A stretch of DNA of 64,000 nt from Theobroma cacao (taxonomy: Eukaryota; Streptophyta; Magnoliopsida; Malvales; Malvaceae), in assembly GCF_000208745.1 (NCBI RefSeq), contig NC_030851.1, positions 28,985,557-29,049,556 of the forward strand, given 5' to 3'. The translations under genes and the position numbers were made by a program. Below the pieces are notes generated by a model. The model was given only the letters and a program-made list of their open reading frames with translations. It made no database searches and was not told the origin of the DNA. Shown here piece by piece: positions 23,901 through 35,379 of this stretch; within the stretch, counting starts at the first letter, position 1; each line of letters opens with the position of its first letter.

Positions 23901-26215
23901 AACTAGAGCCCTTTGGCATTAAGATGCAAACTGCTGACAGTAATGCCTTTTGTCTTTTGCCCTCAATAACTGCCAAGTATTTTATCAAATTTGTATGTAT
24001 TCTTATGTTAGCCAAGTGGCTTAAAGTGCAGCAAACATGCTTGGCCAAATTATGCAATTAATCTTTTTATTTTGTCAAAATAGTAGATTTAATATTTATA
24101 TAATAATTTATAAAAATTAAATTTTTATATTTTTTAAAATTGATAATGTTAGTCTAATATGTTAAAAATTTTGTGTTATTTATACTAATATAACGTTTGG
24201 TTGTATTGACATGACATCTTTTTTGTCGATATTATATTTAATTTGATTATGTGACATTTCATGAATAATGTAATAGTAGTGTCGATATAATGAGATCAAG
24301 TAATGATATAGATTTTACAAGTGTAGATCTGGAATTATCCAATTTAAGCTAATGACTTTGAACAAATTAGAAAAAAAAAAACAAATCAAAGTACGAATAG
24401 ATTTCTAGAATTTAGTTTTTCATAATTTAAAGCAGTGAAAAGAGTGTTGTGAACGAGATAAAAAAGTCATGTTATCATTAACAAATCATCATATTTAATG
24501 CCATATCGATAAAAAAAATTATGTCAGCATAAATAACAAAGTTTTTTTAATATTATTAATAATTGGACAAAAATTTTCAATTTAAAAAAATATAGAGACT
24601 CAATTAACTATTTTACCAAAATATATGAAACTAATTGAATAATGTAACCAACATGCTTCTAGGGTATGAAAGAGCCAAAGGTTAAGCATATCAATTTAGG
24701 CTTGATTTATATCAATTTATCCAAATTCAAGTTTAATTTCTTATTAGATGTATATGTTAATTGAATTTAGGAGAAAATATTTCTGACAGTTGCCTATATA
24801 GCTTTTGTCACCGATTTATATTTTAAATCTAAAAGACATGTTTGATAGATGAAAGTCTATAATTATATACCCAAAACCTACCTTATGTCTTAGGAATGTG
24901 AGATTCACGGTATTTTACCCCCACTAAATTGTACAACACTTTCATTGCACCAACTCTTGAAAACCACTTTTATATTAACTCAAGTCTACTTCAACCCTAG
25001 CATCTCTCATGGGCCCCACATCAATAAAGATTTGGTTTTGTTATCTTATCACTTGTTATGAATCTACATTTTCAATCCAAAAGACATAATTGATAGGTGG
25101 AGAAGACTCGTGTTTATATACTGAAGATTCATGTTTATATATTTAAGACTCACTCCATCTCTTATAGGTATGTAGATATGTAACACCTTCCATGTATAAA
25201 GAGTACGCTCCCAAAGGGTATGACCTCACTCTCTCTCTACTATTTTGGTCTCTTATAATCACCGAAATCCTCCGGTGTCACTACTTTTGCAAATCTCGCC
25301 TCCTACCCTACCAGAAGGACCAGTCAATCCAATCAGAAAATCATTCAGCCGCCCCCATCCATCTGTCCATCCCATTCTGACCTCGACAAAAATCAAGTCA
25401 TTGGATGCTCAAACAATGCGGGTGCATTGGCATTAATTGATTATAGAATGGGCACTTAGATTTGAGCAAATACAATTTTATTAATGCGGTACGCTTTCAA
25501 GACAGACTTTACCTGAATGCTGTCATCATAGGGGACCAGAACCGGTGATGCAGTGTGGAAAACACCATCAACGCCTTGGACTGCCTCATCAAAGCTTCCT
25601 TCCTCCATCAAATCAGCTTTCATAATCTTCAGCCTTTCCTTGGCTCCAGGCAGCTCCTTAAGAAAACCAACCTTTCCCACATTCCCTGGTGATAAATTAA
25701 GATTTTATTTTATTTTTTAAGAAACGAAACTTCAAAGTGCCTGCAGTCTGATAATTTACACGATGAGATGCTAAAACGGACTGTTAATGCCTATCAAACA
25801 TGACCGTAAATAACAATAGCAGCCGTAGAAAGAACAAGTTAGAGAACATACTTATTACATGGTAGGAAGGAAACAGATAAAAAGTGATAAAAAATTGAGG
25901 AATTTGCACTATTTCACATCATCAAGATGAAATAATTAAATCCCTCAACAAGGAAAATAGAAGTAAAGCTTCTAAACTATTTAATTCAGAAATTTTCTTC
26001 TTTTGCGCTCAAATTTCATCCATAATACCAAAATGACTTGCTAAAAAGAAAAGGCATTAGTTCGCTTCTCTAATAAAAATAATGAAGAGAATCGTGAGCA
26101 TAAGCTAACCTGGATCTCGCACTGTGGTGCGCACCAAGTAACCCTTCTCCAGCAAGGACTTGACCAAATAAGCAGCAATGAATCCTGTTCCGCCTGTTAC
26201 ACAGTATTCCGGCAT
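20989..26215 (-). CDS. TKPR2: Tetraketide alpha-pyrone reductase 2-like, six exons, apparently intact
   Basis: NADPH-dependent reductase of the extended SDR family (cinnamoyl-CoA reductase-like). In Arabidopsis TKPR2/CCRL6 reduces tetraketide alpha-pyrones made by the LAP5/LAP6 synthases in the anther tapetum, supplying sporopollenin for pollen exine. Exons on the minus strand: 26215-26110, 25685-25513, 22179-21985, 21895-21733, 21434-21245 and 21130-20989. All introns are GT-AG, phases agree, and the total is 969 nt, 322 residues plus TAA, the usual family length. The start [18 protein letters not shown] carries the Rossmann dinucleotide motif (residues 7-15). [10 protein letters not shown] (122-131) holds the catalytic Ser, and Y161AYAK165 is the YxxxK pair. 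[10 protein letters not shown] and VGFVHIDDV follow, and the C-terminal SMDTTKI...FDDCI block fits TKPR2 better than CCR or DFR. No stop or frameshift was seen. Assignment to TKPR2 rests on remembered family patterns; a general phenylacetaldehyde/CCR-like reductase is the alternative. Introns 1 and 3-5 are short, intron 2 is 3.3 kb. Confidence 0.87.
22600..23765. mobile_element. AT-rich inverted-repeat insertion in TKPR2 intron 2
   Basis: The left edge region (GTTTTGGTCTAGTTTATTTTTAGC near 22634) and the right edge (AGCTTTTAGGTT...GCCAAACATGCTC, ending near 23757) are loosely inverted, and AAGCTT-rich hairpin sequence lies at 22740-22800. This suggests a hAT-like non-autonomous element, but precise ends and target duplications are not visible. 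Confidence 0.3.
24063..24655. mobile_element. Foldback/MITE-like element in TKPR2 intron 2
   Basis: Long imperfect inverted repeats: TATTTTGTCAAAATAG at 24069 faces CTATTTTACCAAAATA at 24609, and TTTGTGTTATTTATAC near 24171 faces GCATAAATAACAAAG near 24526. The arms are roughly 180 bp around a centre of about 200 bp. No coding frame. Confidence 0.5.
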
Positions 26216-26426
26216 CTTTCTCCGTCCACCTCTTTGTCTCTTTTTTTATGCGTTAAAGTTCTTATGTCTGCAATATAATGAGTAAACTATACATACCTCG
26301 AATAAATGAATTAATTAATAAAACTGAATAGAAAATTAGATCTGTCATGTGCTATACGTTTCAACTTTTTTTATTATGCAGATGGCTCATTCAATCCATC
26401 AGCTCGAGGAGGAGAGAATAGGCAGT

Positions 26427-26445
26427 TTAAATATATATATATATT
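26427..26445 (-). promoter_or_regulatory. Likely TATA region of TKPR2
   Basis: On the minus strand a TATATATATATTTAA tract lies about 215 bp upstream of the ATG. It is followed by a pyrimidine-rich stretch (CTATTCTCTCCTCC) suited to a transcription start and leader. No other TATA-like sequence in the next 200 bp is as well placed. A (TA)n tract this close to a foldback element could also have come with that element. Confidence 0.4.
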
Positions 26446-26860
26446 TGGCATAATATTCTTACAATGATTGAATTATTTTAAAATTATTTTAATTTTTTAT
26501 TATATTTAATCAAACAGTTATAATTTTATTTTAAATTAAATAAGTTTTTACAATTACAAATAAGCAAATTGTAAATAATTAAAACATCATTTGTTATTTT
26601 ATACCACGTGGTACTAATGTGAGGGGTAAAAAATGTCAAAGTGGTCATATAATTATGTCATATCAATATGTCTTATTAGAATCATGTGATATAAAATAAC
26701 AAGTGACTTTTTTTTATTAATTACATTTAATCAATTGTTATCATAATGATTTATTTAATTCAAAATGAAAATATAAGAGTTTGATTAAATGCAGTAAAAG
26801 AATAATGAGTTCTTTGAATTTTCTTAAATAGTTTAGGAGTTCTTTTAAATATTATGTTCA
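26446..26860. mobile_element. Foldback element directly upstream of TKPR2
   Basis: Inverted arms of roughly 150-190 bp. GCATAATATT at the left end faces AATATTATGTTC at the right; TTTAATCAAAC near 26507 faces GTTTGATTAAAT near 26781; TTGTTATTTTATACCACG near 26590 faces the sequence at 26687-26706. Total about 415 bp, no coding frame. It begins at the likely TATA region, so the gene's distal promoter lies beyond it. Confidence 0.6.
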
Positions 26861-27715
26861 TATAATTTTAATTTCAGAAAAAGAAATAAAAACTTAATTT
26901 TTTAAATAATAAATAAAAAATATGAATTTATCATCGAACCAATTCTTTATCTTATGCTTTTCTTTTTTTAGCAAAAACAAAAGAGTTTGGCCTTTCATAC
27001 TGTTTTACTAATTTGTTTTTTATTTTTGAGTTAGTTAATTTGTAAGTACGTACATATTATAAGCATGATTTTTTATTTACTTTGTTATACATGCAATAGG
27101 ATGTAATTATTTTTTATTTCATAGATTTTATTTCTACAATTTCAAGATTTAAATTCAAAATTTTCAAGTTGGAGTTTAAGTTTCTAATTGCTGTATGTAG
27201 TGTTCCCTTACCTTGAGATCATTACATTAGCTTTTACTTAAACAAAATTAGGTTTTATTTGATAAATTGTTGAAAATGTTCAATTTGTTAAAAATGTTAA
27301 TTTTAGTGATTCAATTACTTAATGCCTTTGATTACTATATTAGCAAATGGTGTAGTTAGTGTTACTTGTGAATTTTTTTCATTGAAACATTTTTTAAGTG
27401 GTTAAATACCTAATATTTTACTTTTTTTTAGCATCTGACTACATCATCTCTACGTTTTAATTAAAAGTTAGGCCATATCATTTCTCCTTTTAGTCTTATT
27501 CCATATGAATTTTGATAAAATGACCATGTATAAAATATAATAAATATTTTATTACTTGAAGTTGCTTCTAATAAGTATGGCATATGAACCTAATGTCTTA
27601 GTTTTTTTTTTTTAAGATACATATGGAGATATTTTTTTGGACTTCATATGGAGATTTATTTAGTTTGATTCGAAAAAAAAATATTGGGAAGTAGTTTTCG
27701 CCTCCATCCTATAAA
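26861..27715. other. AT-rich gene-free stretch
   Basis: No gene or bounded repeat recognised between the foldback element and the left target duplication of element B. Confidence 0.6.
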
Positions 27716-27720
27716 TCAAA

Positions 27721-30448
27721 TGTTACGACCCAATCCAGGAGTCTGTGATCGACCCACGAGTCTAGCGAGCAAGTTCACTAGACCCGAGCAAGCCTCAGAG
27801 TCCAAAATCATACATCATAAATGCCAAAGGATTTAATAATCAAATATCCATATTAAGTTTGAATATAATACATTATCACTGCCTCACAATCCACATAATT
27901 ATTCATAAGGTCATACATGGGCCATTCAAGGCAGGTTTACACATAACAACCCTTACACATAAATTCATCTGGCATAGCGTGCCCACATATACAACAAACT
28001 AAGTGCGGAGCGGAAGCTTGTGATTGATGTAGCGGAGTGACGCAGTTGGCGAAAACCTACTAGATGCCAAATCTGTCTGTTGTTGGATGACCTTTACCAC
28101 ACAACTCTATAGCCTATTTATTTGCACATGTTATGCAAATGAGTGAGTACTCAAATACTTAGTGAGTGGTGTAGATAAACAAAATCACACACACACACAC
28201 ACATATATAACACATATGTAAAATATATACACCATCTGTGCACCTAGATGTTCTAGTAAACATCTCCAAAGATAGGGCATATTGTTACCTCTAAAGTCTC
28301 CACTGTGAGGACATATCATCATCCTCAATGTCTCCAAAGATTTCACACTCATCATTAGACTTACTCTTAAAGCCAATTAAAGATATTCAAATCATTCTCC
28401 ACTGTCGCTCTAGTTGCCAAAGGATCACATCATATTCATATAATCTTTATTTAAGCCTTTCTATGGCTATCTCACGTCATATACATATCAAATCCAAACA
28501 ACGATTAGTCCTCCCCTAGATATAGTCAAATCATGTTCGATGGCCAATCTGCGGAGAATTAAATCACGCTCAAGGCAATACTGCTGGTGGAAAAACAGAT
28601 CACGTGCTTGCCGAAGCAATGGGCAGAGATTAAATCACGCACAGCACTGAAAGAACTGGTAAAGAGTCATATTCATTGACCGAAGTAACCTCCCAATAGT
28701 CATCATCACCATGAGTAATCTCAAACGGGTGGCATCAAAGCACTACAAGCAGAAATCACAGGCAAGATTAATGCCATTGTCCCTATTTACCACCATCCCT
28801 GTAAGCACACAAAGGTCACAAAGGGATGGGACACCATTCATCCACAAGTTAGATTAACGTCCAGAATTCATCCATCGGACGGAATACAAATCCACAATGA
28901 GACCATCATGGCTTTATCATTCCACACATCCACAATATATCACAAATTATGTTTATTGAGCTTGAATTGTTTATAGCTTGTTTACGTTTCTAAGTGCCTC
29001 TATGTTCTCCAAGGCATCATTTGATCAAATCCTCTTAACATCTCATTCGCCTAGGATGATATACTCCTAGGGGTTTATCACAACCTTTATACCTCTTAGT
29101 CTAGGCTCACACAACATAGGTCACCCATGTCGCTCACATCACGACACACAAACACTCAATTTGTATTTTAGGTTCTCTTGCTTAGGCACTTACATTTAGG
29201 AAACCATATATATACATATATACAAACACACATTCTATTTTAATACCATGGCGGGCCTTTATCAAGGCGTCATGCATCACATGCATGTTTTTATTAAACC
29301 TACTCACAGTAACAAATTGGAGGTAATCCCACCATCGAGCTCAACTTTAGCCTCCAATCGTCTTCTAGCCCACCAATGCATCCAATTACTTCGTTTCCTT
29401 GTAAGGAAACATCAAAACATCCAATTATTAGTTAAATCCTAATTTTTGAAAAATGCCAACTTTTCCACAATTAACCAAATCTTAGCAATCCAATTATTTA
29501 AGCTCCAATCTTTCAATATTAAGCTAAACCCATACCTTAAAAGTTAGATTGCATGAATCCTAGCTTCAAATTCCAACTGAACTGGAGGAGATTCACCAAA
29601 GCTGGAGAAACTAGATTTCTTAGAATCTAACCGATTAAATTGAAAAATAATCTGTAAAAACGTTTAATTTTACCTCAATAACATTTCCCCGAGCTTGAAT
29701 TAGCTCCAAATCGCTCAAAAAATTCGTTTGATGCTTAAGGTTTTAAAAGGTTAGAGAGAGAAAGAGTTTAGGGGTTATTGTTTTAAATGGTCGAATGACC
29801 CAAATTCCTTTTTTAATTTTGCCTTTCTTCATTGATGTATTGATACATTTGTCTTTATTTCGACTAAATCTATCGATACATTTTCCAAACTATCAATAGA
29901 TTTCGGGCAGAATGGCTTAGTCCCTTTATGTATCGATACTTTTAGCCCTAGGTGTTTTTCGCTTCAAATGTATCGATACATTTAAATAATGTATGATACA
30001 TATTCATCTTTGGCCAATTCTATCGATACATTCTTGAATGTATCGATAGAAAATCTCTTGGAGTCTTTTATTGCTCATCTTGCCAAGAATGTATCGATAC
30101 ATTTGGGGATGTATAGATACATTTTCTCCTGTAGGTAGTTTTCAGCTTTCAAAACTTCCAAAAATTCAAGTCTAACACCCTAATTTCTTTTCTTGTTAAT
30201 ATTACACCTCAAACCATTGATTTAACCTAATCCCATACATATATATTCACAAATATGACGTCAAACTCAGATCAAAACCTCAAATTATGGGATTTTTCAC
30301 ATATTTCATCAAAATTTTTCTTAAGTGCCAATATGTACGCTTTCAGACACTTGGCATACATAACATATCATTAAAGTCCTCAAGACTTCACATATTTTAG
30401 AAGTCATTCTCATTTATCTTAATTTACATAAAAATTGAGGGTGTTACA
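27721..30448 (-). repeat. 3' LTR of element B
   Basis: 2,728 bp, from TGTTACGACC to GGTGTTACA on the plus strand. Contains the TATCGATA palindrome cluster (29838-30111) and a CA/TA microsatellite at about 28184-28209. No coding capacity. Confidence 0.88.
29838..30120 (-). repeat. TATCGATA palindrome pairs in element B 3' LTR
   Basis: Cores start at 29838, 29871/29891, 29931, 29971/29992, 30021/30041 and 30092/30111, so pairs are 19-21 bp apart. Outer arms extend to ATGTATCGATACAT. They lie 330-610 bp inside the LTR from its 5' end on the element's strand. Confidence 0.8.
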
Positions 30449-30460
30449 TTCTTCTTTTTT
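30449..30460 (-). promoter_or_regulatory. Polypurine tract of element B
   Basis: On the minus strand AAAAAAGAAGAA directly precedes the TGTAACACCC start of the 3' LTR, the position where plus-strand DNA synthesis is primed in LTR elements. Confidence 0.65.
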
Positions 30461-30977
30461 ATAAGAAATTCATCCTCGAATTTCAAATCATGCACTATAT
30501 TCAATACACATATATCAAACCTCAAAAAGATGGAGATATCTTTCTCTTATTTCCTCTTCAAGTTCTCATGTGGCCTCCTCAACTGCATGGCTTTGCCACA
30601 ATACTTTCATCATAGCAATATTCTTGAAGTGAAGCCATTTTACTTGTTGATCCAATTTAGCTATGGGTTGCTCCTCATAACTAAGTCCATCTTACAACTA
30701 GACTTCTTCATATCGTGTCAGATGAAAAACAAAATGAACATTTGACAAGTTAGGCGGTAATGCTAAATGATACGCAATTGCGCCAATGCGCCTTAATACC
30801 TCAAAGGGTCTGACGTACCTAGAACTTAATTTTCTTTTCTTCCCAAATCTTTTTACTCCCTTGATAGGTGAAACTTTCAAAAACAGATAGTTGCCAACTT
30901 CAAACTCTAAAGGCTTTCGCCTATTAGCAGCATAAGATTTCTAGCGACTTTGAGCTTTAAGCATCATTCCTTAAATT
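30461..30977 (-). pseudogene. Element B integrase C-terminus with chromodomain-like tail
   Basis: The minus strand gives QSR.KSYAANRRKPLEFEVGN, then FLKVSPIKGVKRFGKK, SRYVRPFEVL and ALPPNLSNVHFVFH. These are the hallmarks of the gypsy integrase C-terminal GPY/F region (R for G in PFE context). Downstream frames read YEEQPIAKLDQQVK, VLWQSHAVEEAT and a final ELEEE stretch, the pattern of a chromovirus chromodomain. Stops are present. It is separated from the integrase core by the solo LTR at 30983-33039. Confidence 0.75.
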
Positions 30978-30982
30978 ACTTG

Positions 30983-33039
30983 TGTTAGGATGAGCCTTGC
31001 AGCCAATTGAGATTGGTTAAGGTTTGATTCTAATCATGCAACAATATCATTCATGTTGAATGATTAGAGGTTTTCCTTCATCAATAAGACATCAAGTATA
31101 ATGAGTTATAATTATAATTAGATGAAGTCCATGAGATTAATATGCCTTGCAAGGGAACCGTAATGGGTTGCGGTTATGAAATCCCTATGCATCAAAGCAT
31201 ATTCTCAAAATGTTCTTGGTCAATGTATCATTCAGATTGGACATCAATGTATCATTCAGATTGGACATCAATGATGCTTAAAGACTAGTATATTCTATGT
31301 TCTTTACTTTGGAAGTAAGCAATCGATCTAATAGATTGAAGTATAGAGATACTTGGAACTAGAATATAGGTGTTTGCTTAGAATAGTAAGTTCACTGAAC
31401 TTGACCCGCCATGAAAAGTGCATTGTTATTTCACTCAAGTGTCTATGCAATACTTCTCATGTGTCAGTTGTGTAAATACTCCCAAGACGTGAGACATTAG
31501 GATGTCTTATGTGTGGAGTGCTATGCTTTGATTTCATCCTTACAGGTGCCTAACCAAGGATGCCAAAACAAGATGCTTTTACGTATAGCATGAAGCATGT
31601 GAAGGCAAATGAGTGGTCAAGATAGAAATCGGCACCCTAAGTGATTCAGGGGATATATCGTAACTATTCTTGGTTGATAGTAGCTTGTTGAAGTACTTGG
31701 CCAAGGCGACTTAAAGGTTATGAAAGGAGTGTGATAAATCTTTATAAAGCTTATGATCAAACTTTAAGAACGAATATAAAGATCAATAAGAGTAGACACT
31801 GTACCATGCTCTTATCATCTCTAGGATATATAACAAGGGAATGAATTACATTGAAAGGCTGATCACTGAAAGGTTGAGTCAAACCATCTTGACTCTTTTA
31901 ACATTTGGGTGGTCATGATGGATTGCTAGATCCCAATCTTGGTTTATGAACTCCAGGTAGTTGACTTGATTAATAATAAATTTTAAGTAGTTTAAATTTA
32001 TCTAATTCTAAGTTGAACTTACGAATTAAACGTTGAGTTCATTGCCATCATGTTAGAAGCCTAATAGGTCACACACCTAAAATGAATGTTGAAAATAAAA
32101 TGGGAGAGGTGATTAAGTTAGACTTAATCAAATTAGAAGTTATGAGCTTTGTAAGCACTTGATTAAAATTGTTTAATTAAGTTATGCCTAATTAATTAAA
32201 TTGTTTAATTATTTCATTGGGCTTAATAATTAAATTGTTTAATTAAGTCATTTAGCCTAGTTAATTAAAATTGTTTGATTAAGTCATTGGGTCTAATTGA
32301 TTAAAATTGTTTAATTAAATTGTTGGGTTTAATTAATTAAATTATTTAATTAAGTTATTAGGCCTAATTGATTAAATTAAATAATTAAGTAAACTGGACT
32401 TCTTACGGACTTAATTAAATTGTTTAATCAAATTATTGGATTAATTGGCAACTACAAAAAAGCTTTGTAATTAGGGTTTAAAATTAATCCAACGTATAAA
32501 TACCTTGCTATAGCACCTAAACAACAGAAGAGAGAATGGCTGAAAAATTAAGAGAACGGAACATTAGAAATTCCTTTTGCCTTATCGCTTTTTGTGTGAA
32601 GAAAAAATAGTTTTTCATTCACTTGATTTATTTCGTGTGTTTTGCCCTAAAATTTTGTGTGGATTATGAGTTTATGAAACTCATCTTTGCTAGCACATTA
32701 TCAAGGCATAGCACTCCTAATCTTTAAAGAAGGATTTTCTAATTCATTAGTGTGGATCACCATTAAAGGCTGTACAAGGATTCCTTAGACAGCTTTGGTC
32801 TGCAACAATTGGGGTGAGGTGGTTGAGTTTTTTGAAGGCTGATTTGGTGGTTTAATAAAAGATTCATCAACTTTTGTTTAGGTAAACTTGATATGATCAT
32901 ATATATTTTATTTTTAATTTAATTTGGTACTTAATTTGGCATGAAAGAGATCTTAGGAGGGTGAGGTGTAATTTAATTTTTAAATTTATTTTCGTTGCAT
33001 TTTATTTGTATTTGATGCATGATCAGCTCTCACCCAACA
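30983..33039 (+). mobile_element. Solo LTR, family H, inside element B integrase
   Basis: TGTTAGGATGAGCC...GCTCTCACCCAACA, 2,057 bp, with a perfect 5-bp duplication ACTTG (30978-30982 and 33040-33044). The TATA box GTATAAATACC is near 32494. Directly upstream is a repeat array of TTAATTAA units. No coding frame. Superfamily (copia or gypsy) cannot be told from an LTR alone. Confidence 0.85.
32160..32460 (+). repeat. TTAATTAA repeat array, about 35-bp period
   Basis: About eight copies of a unit like CCTAATTAATTAAATTGTTT followed by AATTAAGTCATTGGG. The GTTTAATT anchor is at 32171, 32203, 32237, 32273, 32309 and about 32344. Each unit holds two TTAATTAA-type palindromes 13-14 bp apart. The array ends about 35 bp before the TATA box at 32494. 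Confidence 0.75.
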
Positions 33040-34163
33040 ACTTGGACACCTCATTCAGCTTCTTGGACCATCTCTGGCCTCAAGAGCATTTCGTTTCCCA
33101 ACTTCAAACCAACCAATAGGCGCTCTACATCTTTGCCCATACAAAGCCTCATAAGGAGCCATACCAATCATGGCTTGGTTGCTGTTATTAGCAAACTCGG
33201 CTAAAAGCAAATAATGATTCCATGAGGCTTCGAAGTTGAGCACAATCACTCTTAGCATATCTTTGAGTGTCTACATGGAGCGCTTGGATTGGTCATCTGT
33301 CTGTGGATGGAAGGCCGTACTAAAATCCAATCTTGTGCCTAAGGCTTATTGTAATTTCCTCTAAAACTGACTTGTGAACTACAGTTCTCTATCAGACACG
33401 ATCCTTACTGAAATCCCATGTAGCCTTATAATCTCATTAACATAGATTTGGGCATACTGAACTACTCCATACTTAGTTTTGATGGAAAAAAAGTGAGTTG
33501 ACTTAGTTAGTTGATCAATTATTACCCAAATGGCATCATAGCCACCTTTAGCTCGTAGTAAACCCGTTGCAAAGTCCATGGCTACATGTTCCCACTTCCA
33601 TTCGGGTATTGGTAACGATTGTAGTAGTCTCGATGGTTTCTGATGCTCAGCTTTCACTTGTTGGCAAGTCAAACACTTGGAGATAGATTCGACCACGTCT
33701 CTTTTTAATCCTGGCCACCAATACATAGACATCAAATCATGATAAATCTTTGTAGCTCCAGGGTGTATTCCATAGGCTGTCACATACGCCTTTTCCAAAA
33801 TCTTATTTCTCAAATTATCCATATTCGGAACATAAATTTGTGATTGATATCTCATTAAACCATATGTGCCGTATACAAAGTCTTAAGCTTTATCTTCCTT
33901 CATATCTCCAAATATTTTTATCATATATTCCTCTTGGTCCTAGGCATTCTTAATCAAATCTAATATCATGGGTTGATCTCTAAAATGTGCCAACAAAGCA
34001 TTCAAGTGATTAATCTTTAAGTGTACTCCCATACGGCCCAGATCATACAAACTCTGCAACAAAGATTGTCTTCCACAGTCACATGTGCTAAAGTCCCCAA
34101 CGACTTCTAGCTTAGAGCATTTGCTACCACATTTGCTTTGCTAGGATGGTAAAGTATGGTGTA
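33040..34163 (-). pseudogene. Element B integrase core
   Basis: One long minus frame (33855-33379) reads from MRYQSQIYVPN. It contains the zinc-binding part (HPGATKIYHDL, CLTCQQVKAEHQKP) and then the catalytic core start WKWEHVAMDFATGLL with its first Asp, IWVIIDQLTKSTHF, and VSDREL near the second Asp. A later piece (33258-33055) covers WNHYLLLAEFANN and the APYEALYGQRCRAPIGW block with the third core part. A stop after VSDREL and frame changes break it. Confidence 0.85.
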
Positions 34164-35348
34164 TGTCACGACCCAAATTCCGAGCCATGATGGGCACATG
34201 GGCCTAATGGACGTAGTCCATTAAGCCCAAGCAAGCCTATTAATCTGACATGTTCATCATTCCATCATAAACTACTAAGTCATATTTCATAACTTAGGAT
34301 CAAAGTAAGATTAAACATTGCCACCTCATATTGGCATACTAAACAAGTGTATATACATTGTCTACAATATGTATCTTAATAATTTACATTAGGTTTGTCT
34401 ATACACAATAAAAGAATACTCGACTTCCAGCAGAGGGACTCGGATGAATGTACAGCTACTGAATGCCGAGACACCTACCAAAAGATAGATACAAGTCTAC
34501 AAGGACACCTCGTCCTAGTTACCGACTGCTTCGTGATCTGAAAACATGAAGTTGAAAACGGTGAGTATAAACCCAGTGAGTGAACAAGAAATGGAACAAG
34601 CATACCATAAGGAATGTTTAACGAAATCATGATTCATTCTTTTTTAAAATAATGCAATTTGTTTTTGTTCTTATTAAAACCCCTCATGTAAACCCCACAT
34701 GTGTAAATAACTTTATGAAAGGGTCTATATTCAACAAAGGATTTGGAGAGTGAAAACTTTAATAGCATTCATGCGAATCAGGTCAAATAAATGAATTTTT
34801 GCTGCAGCGACACTTGATTTCAATTATCAACAACCGAGAGTTTCTTGACTGGCTGAGGGTTTCTTACCAAACCTATTCATATTAAGCTTAATTCATTTAT
34901 TCCTTAATGTTGGAAATCCATGCTCAAATATGGTAGCAAAGAAGTGGAAAATAGGGCAATAATTGATCAAAATGAGGTGAAAAACATAAAGTTTTTCGCT
35001 GAATCTCGCTGCAGCGAGATTTTGGTCATAAAACAGAAAGTTTCTCACTGCAGCGAGAATGAATCTCGCTACAGTGAGAAGCTACAGTACCTTTCTCGCT
35101 GCAGCAAAAATGGATCTCACTGTAGCGAGTTTTCGGCCAGCCTACCCCTTCAAAACCCGAGAGTTTCTCGTTGCAGCGAGAATGAATCTCGCTGCAATGA
35201 GAATCAAAACATCAAGAAAAAAAGTTTTCTTTTCCCTTAAAACAAAGCCATCCTGTTAAATAACAAAAGCAACATGTAACACATGCAAACTCCCAAATTT
35301 CAACAAATCAAATGTTCACATTTTTGCATTACAACCATATACCATATA

Positions 35349-35379
<31 letters not shown>

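Noticed and set aside
28184..28209. CA/TA microsatellite as a regulatory Z-DNA site
   Set aside because: It is an ordinary short microsatellite in an LTR, also present at 43092-43140 in the sister LTR; no support for a function.
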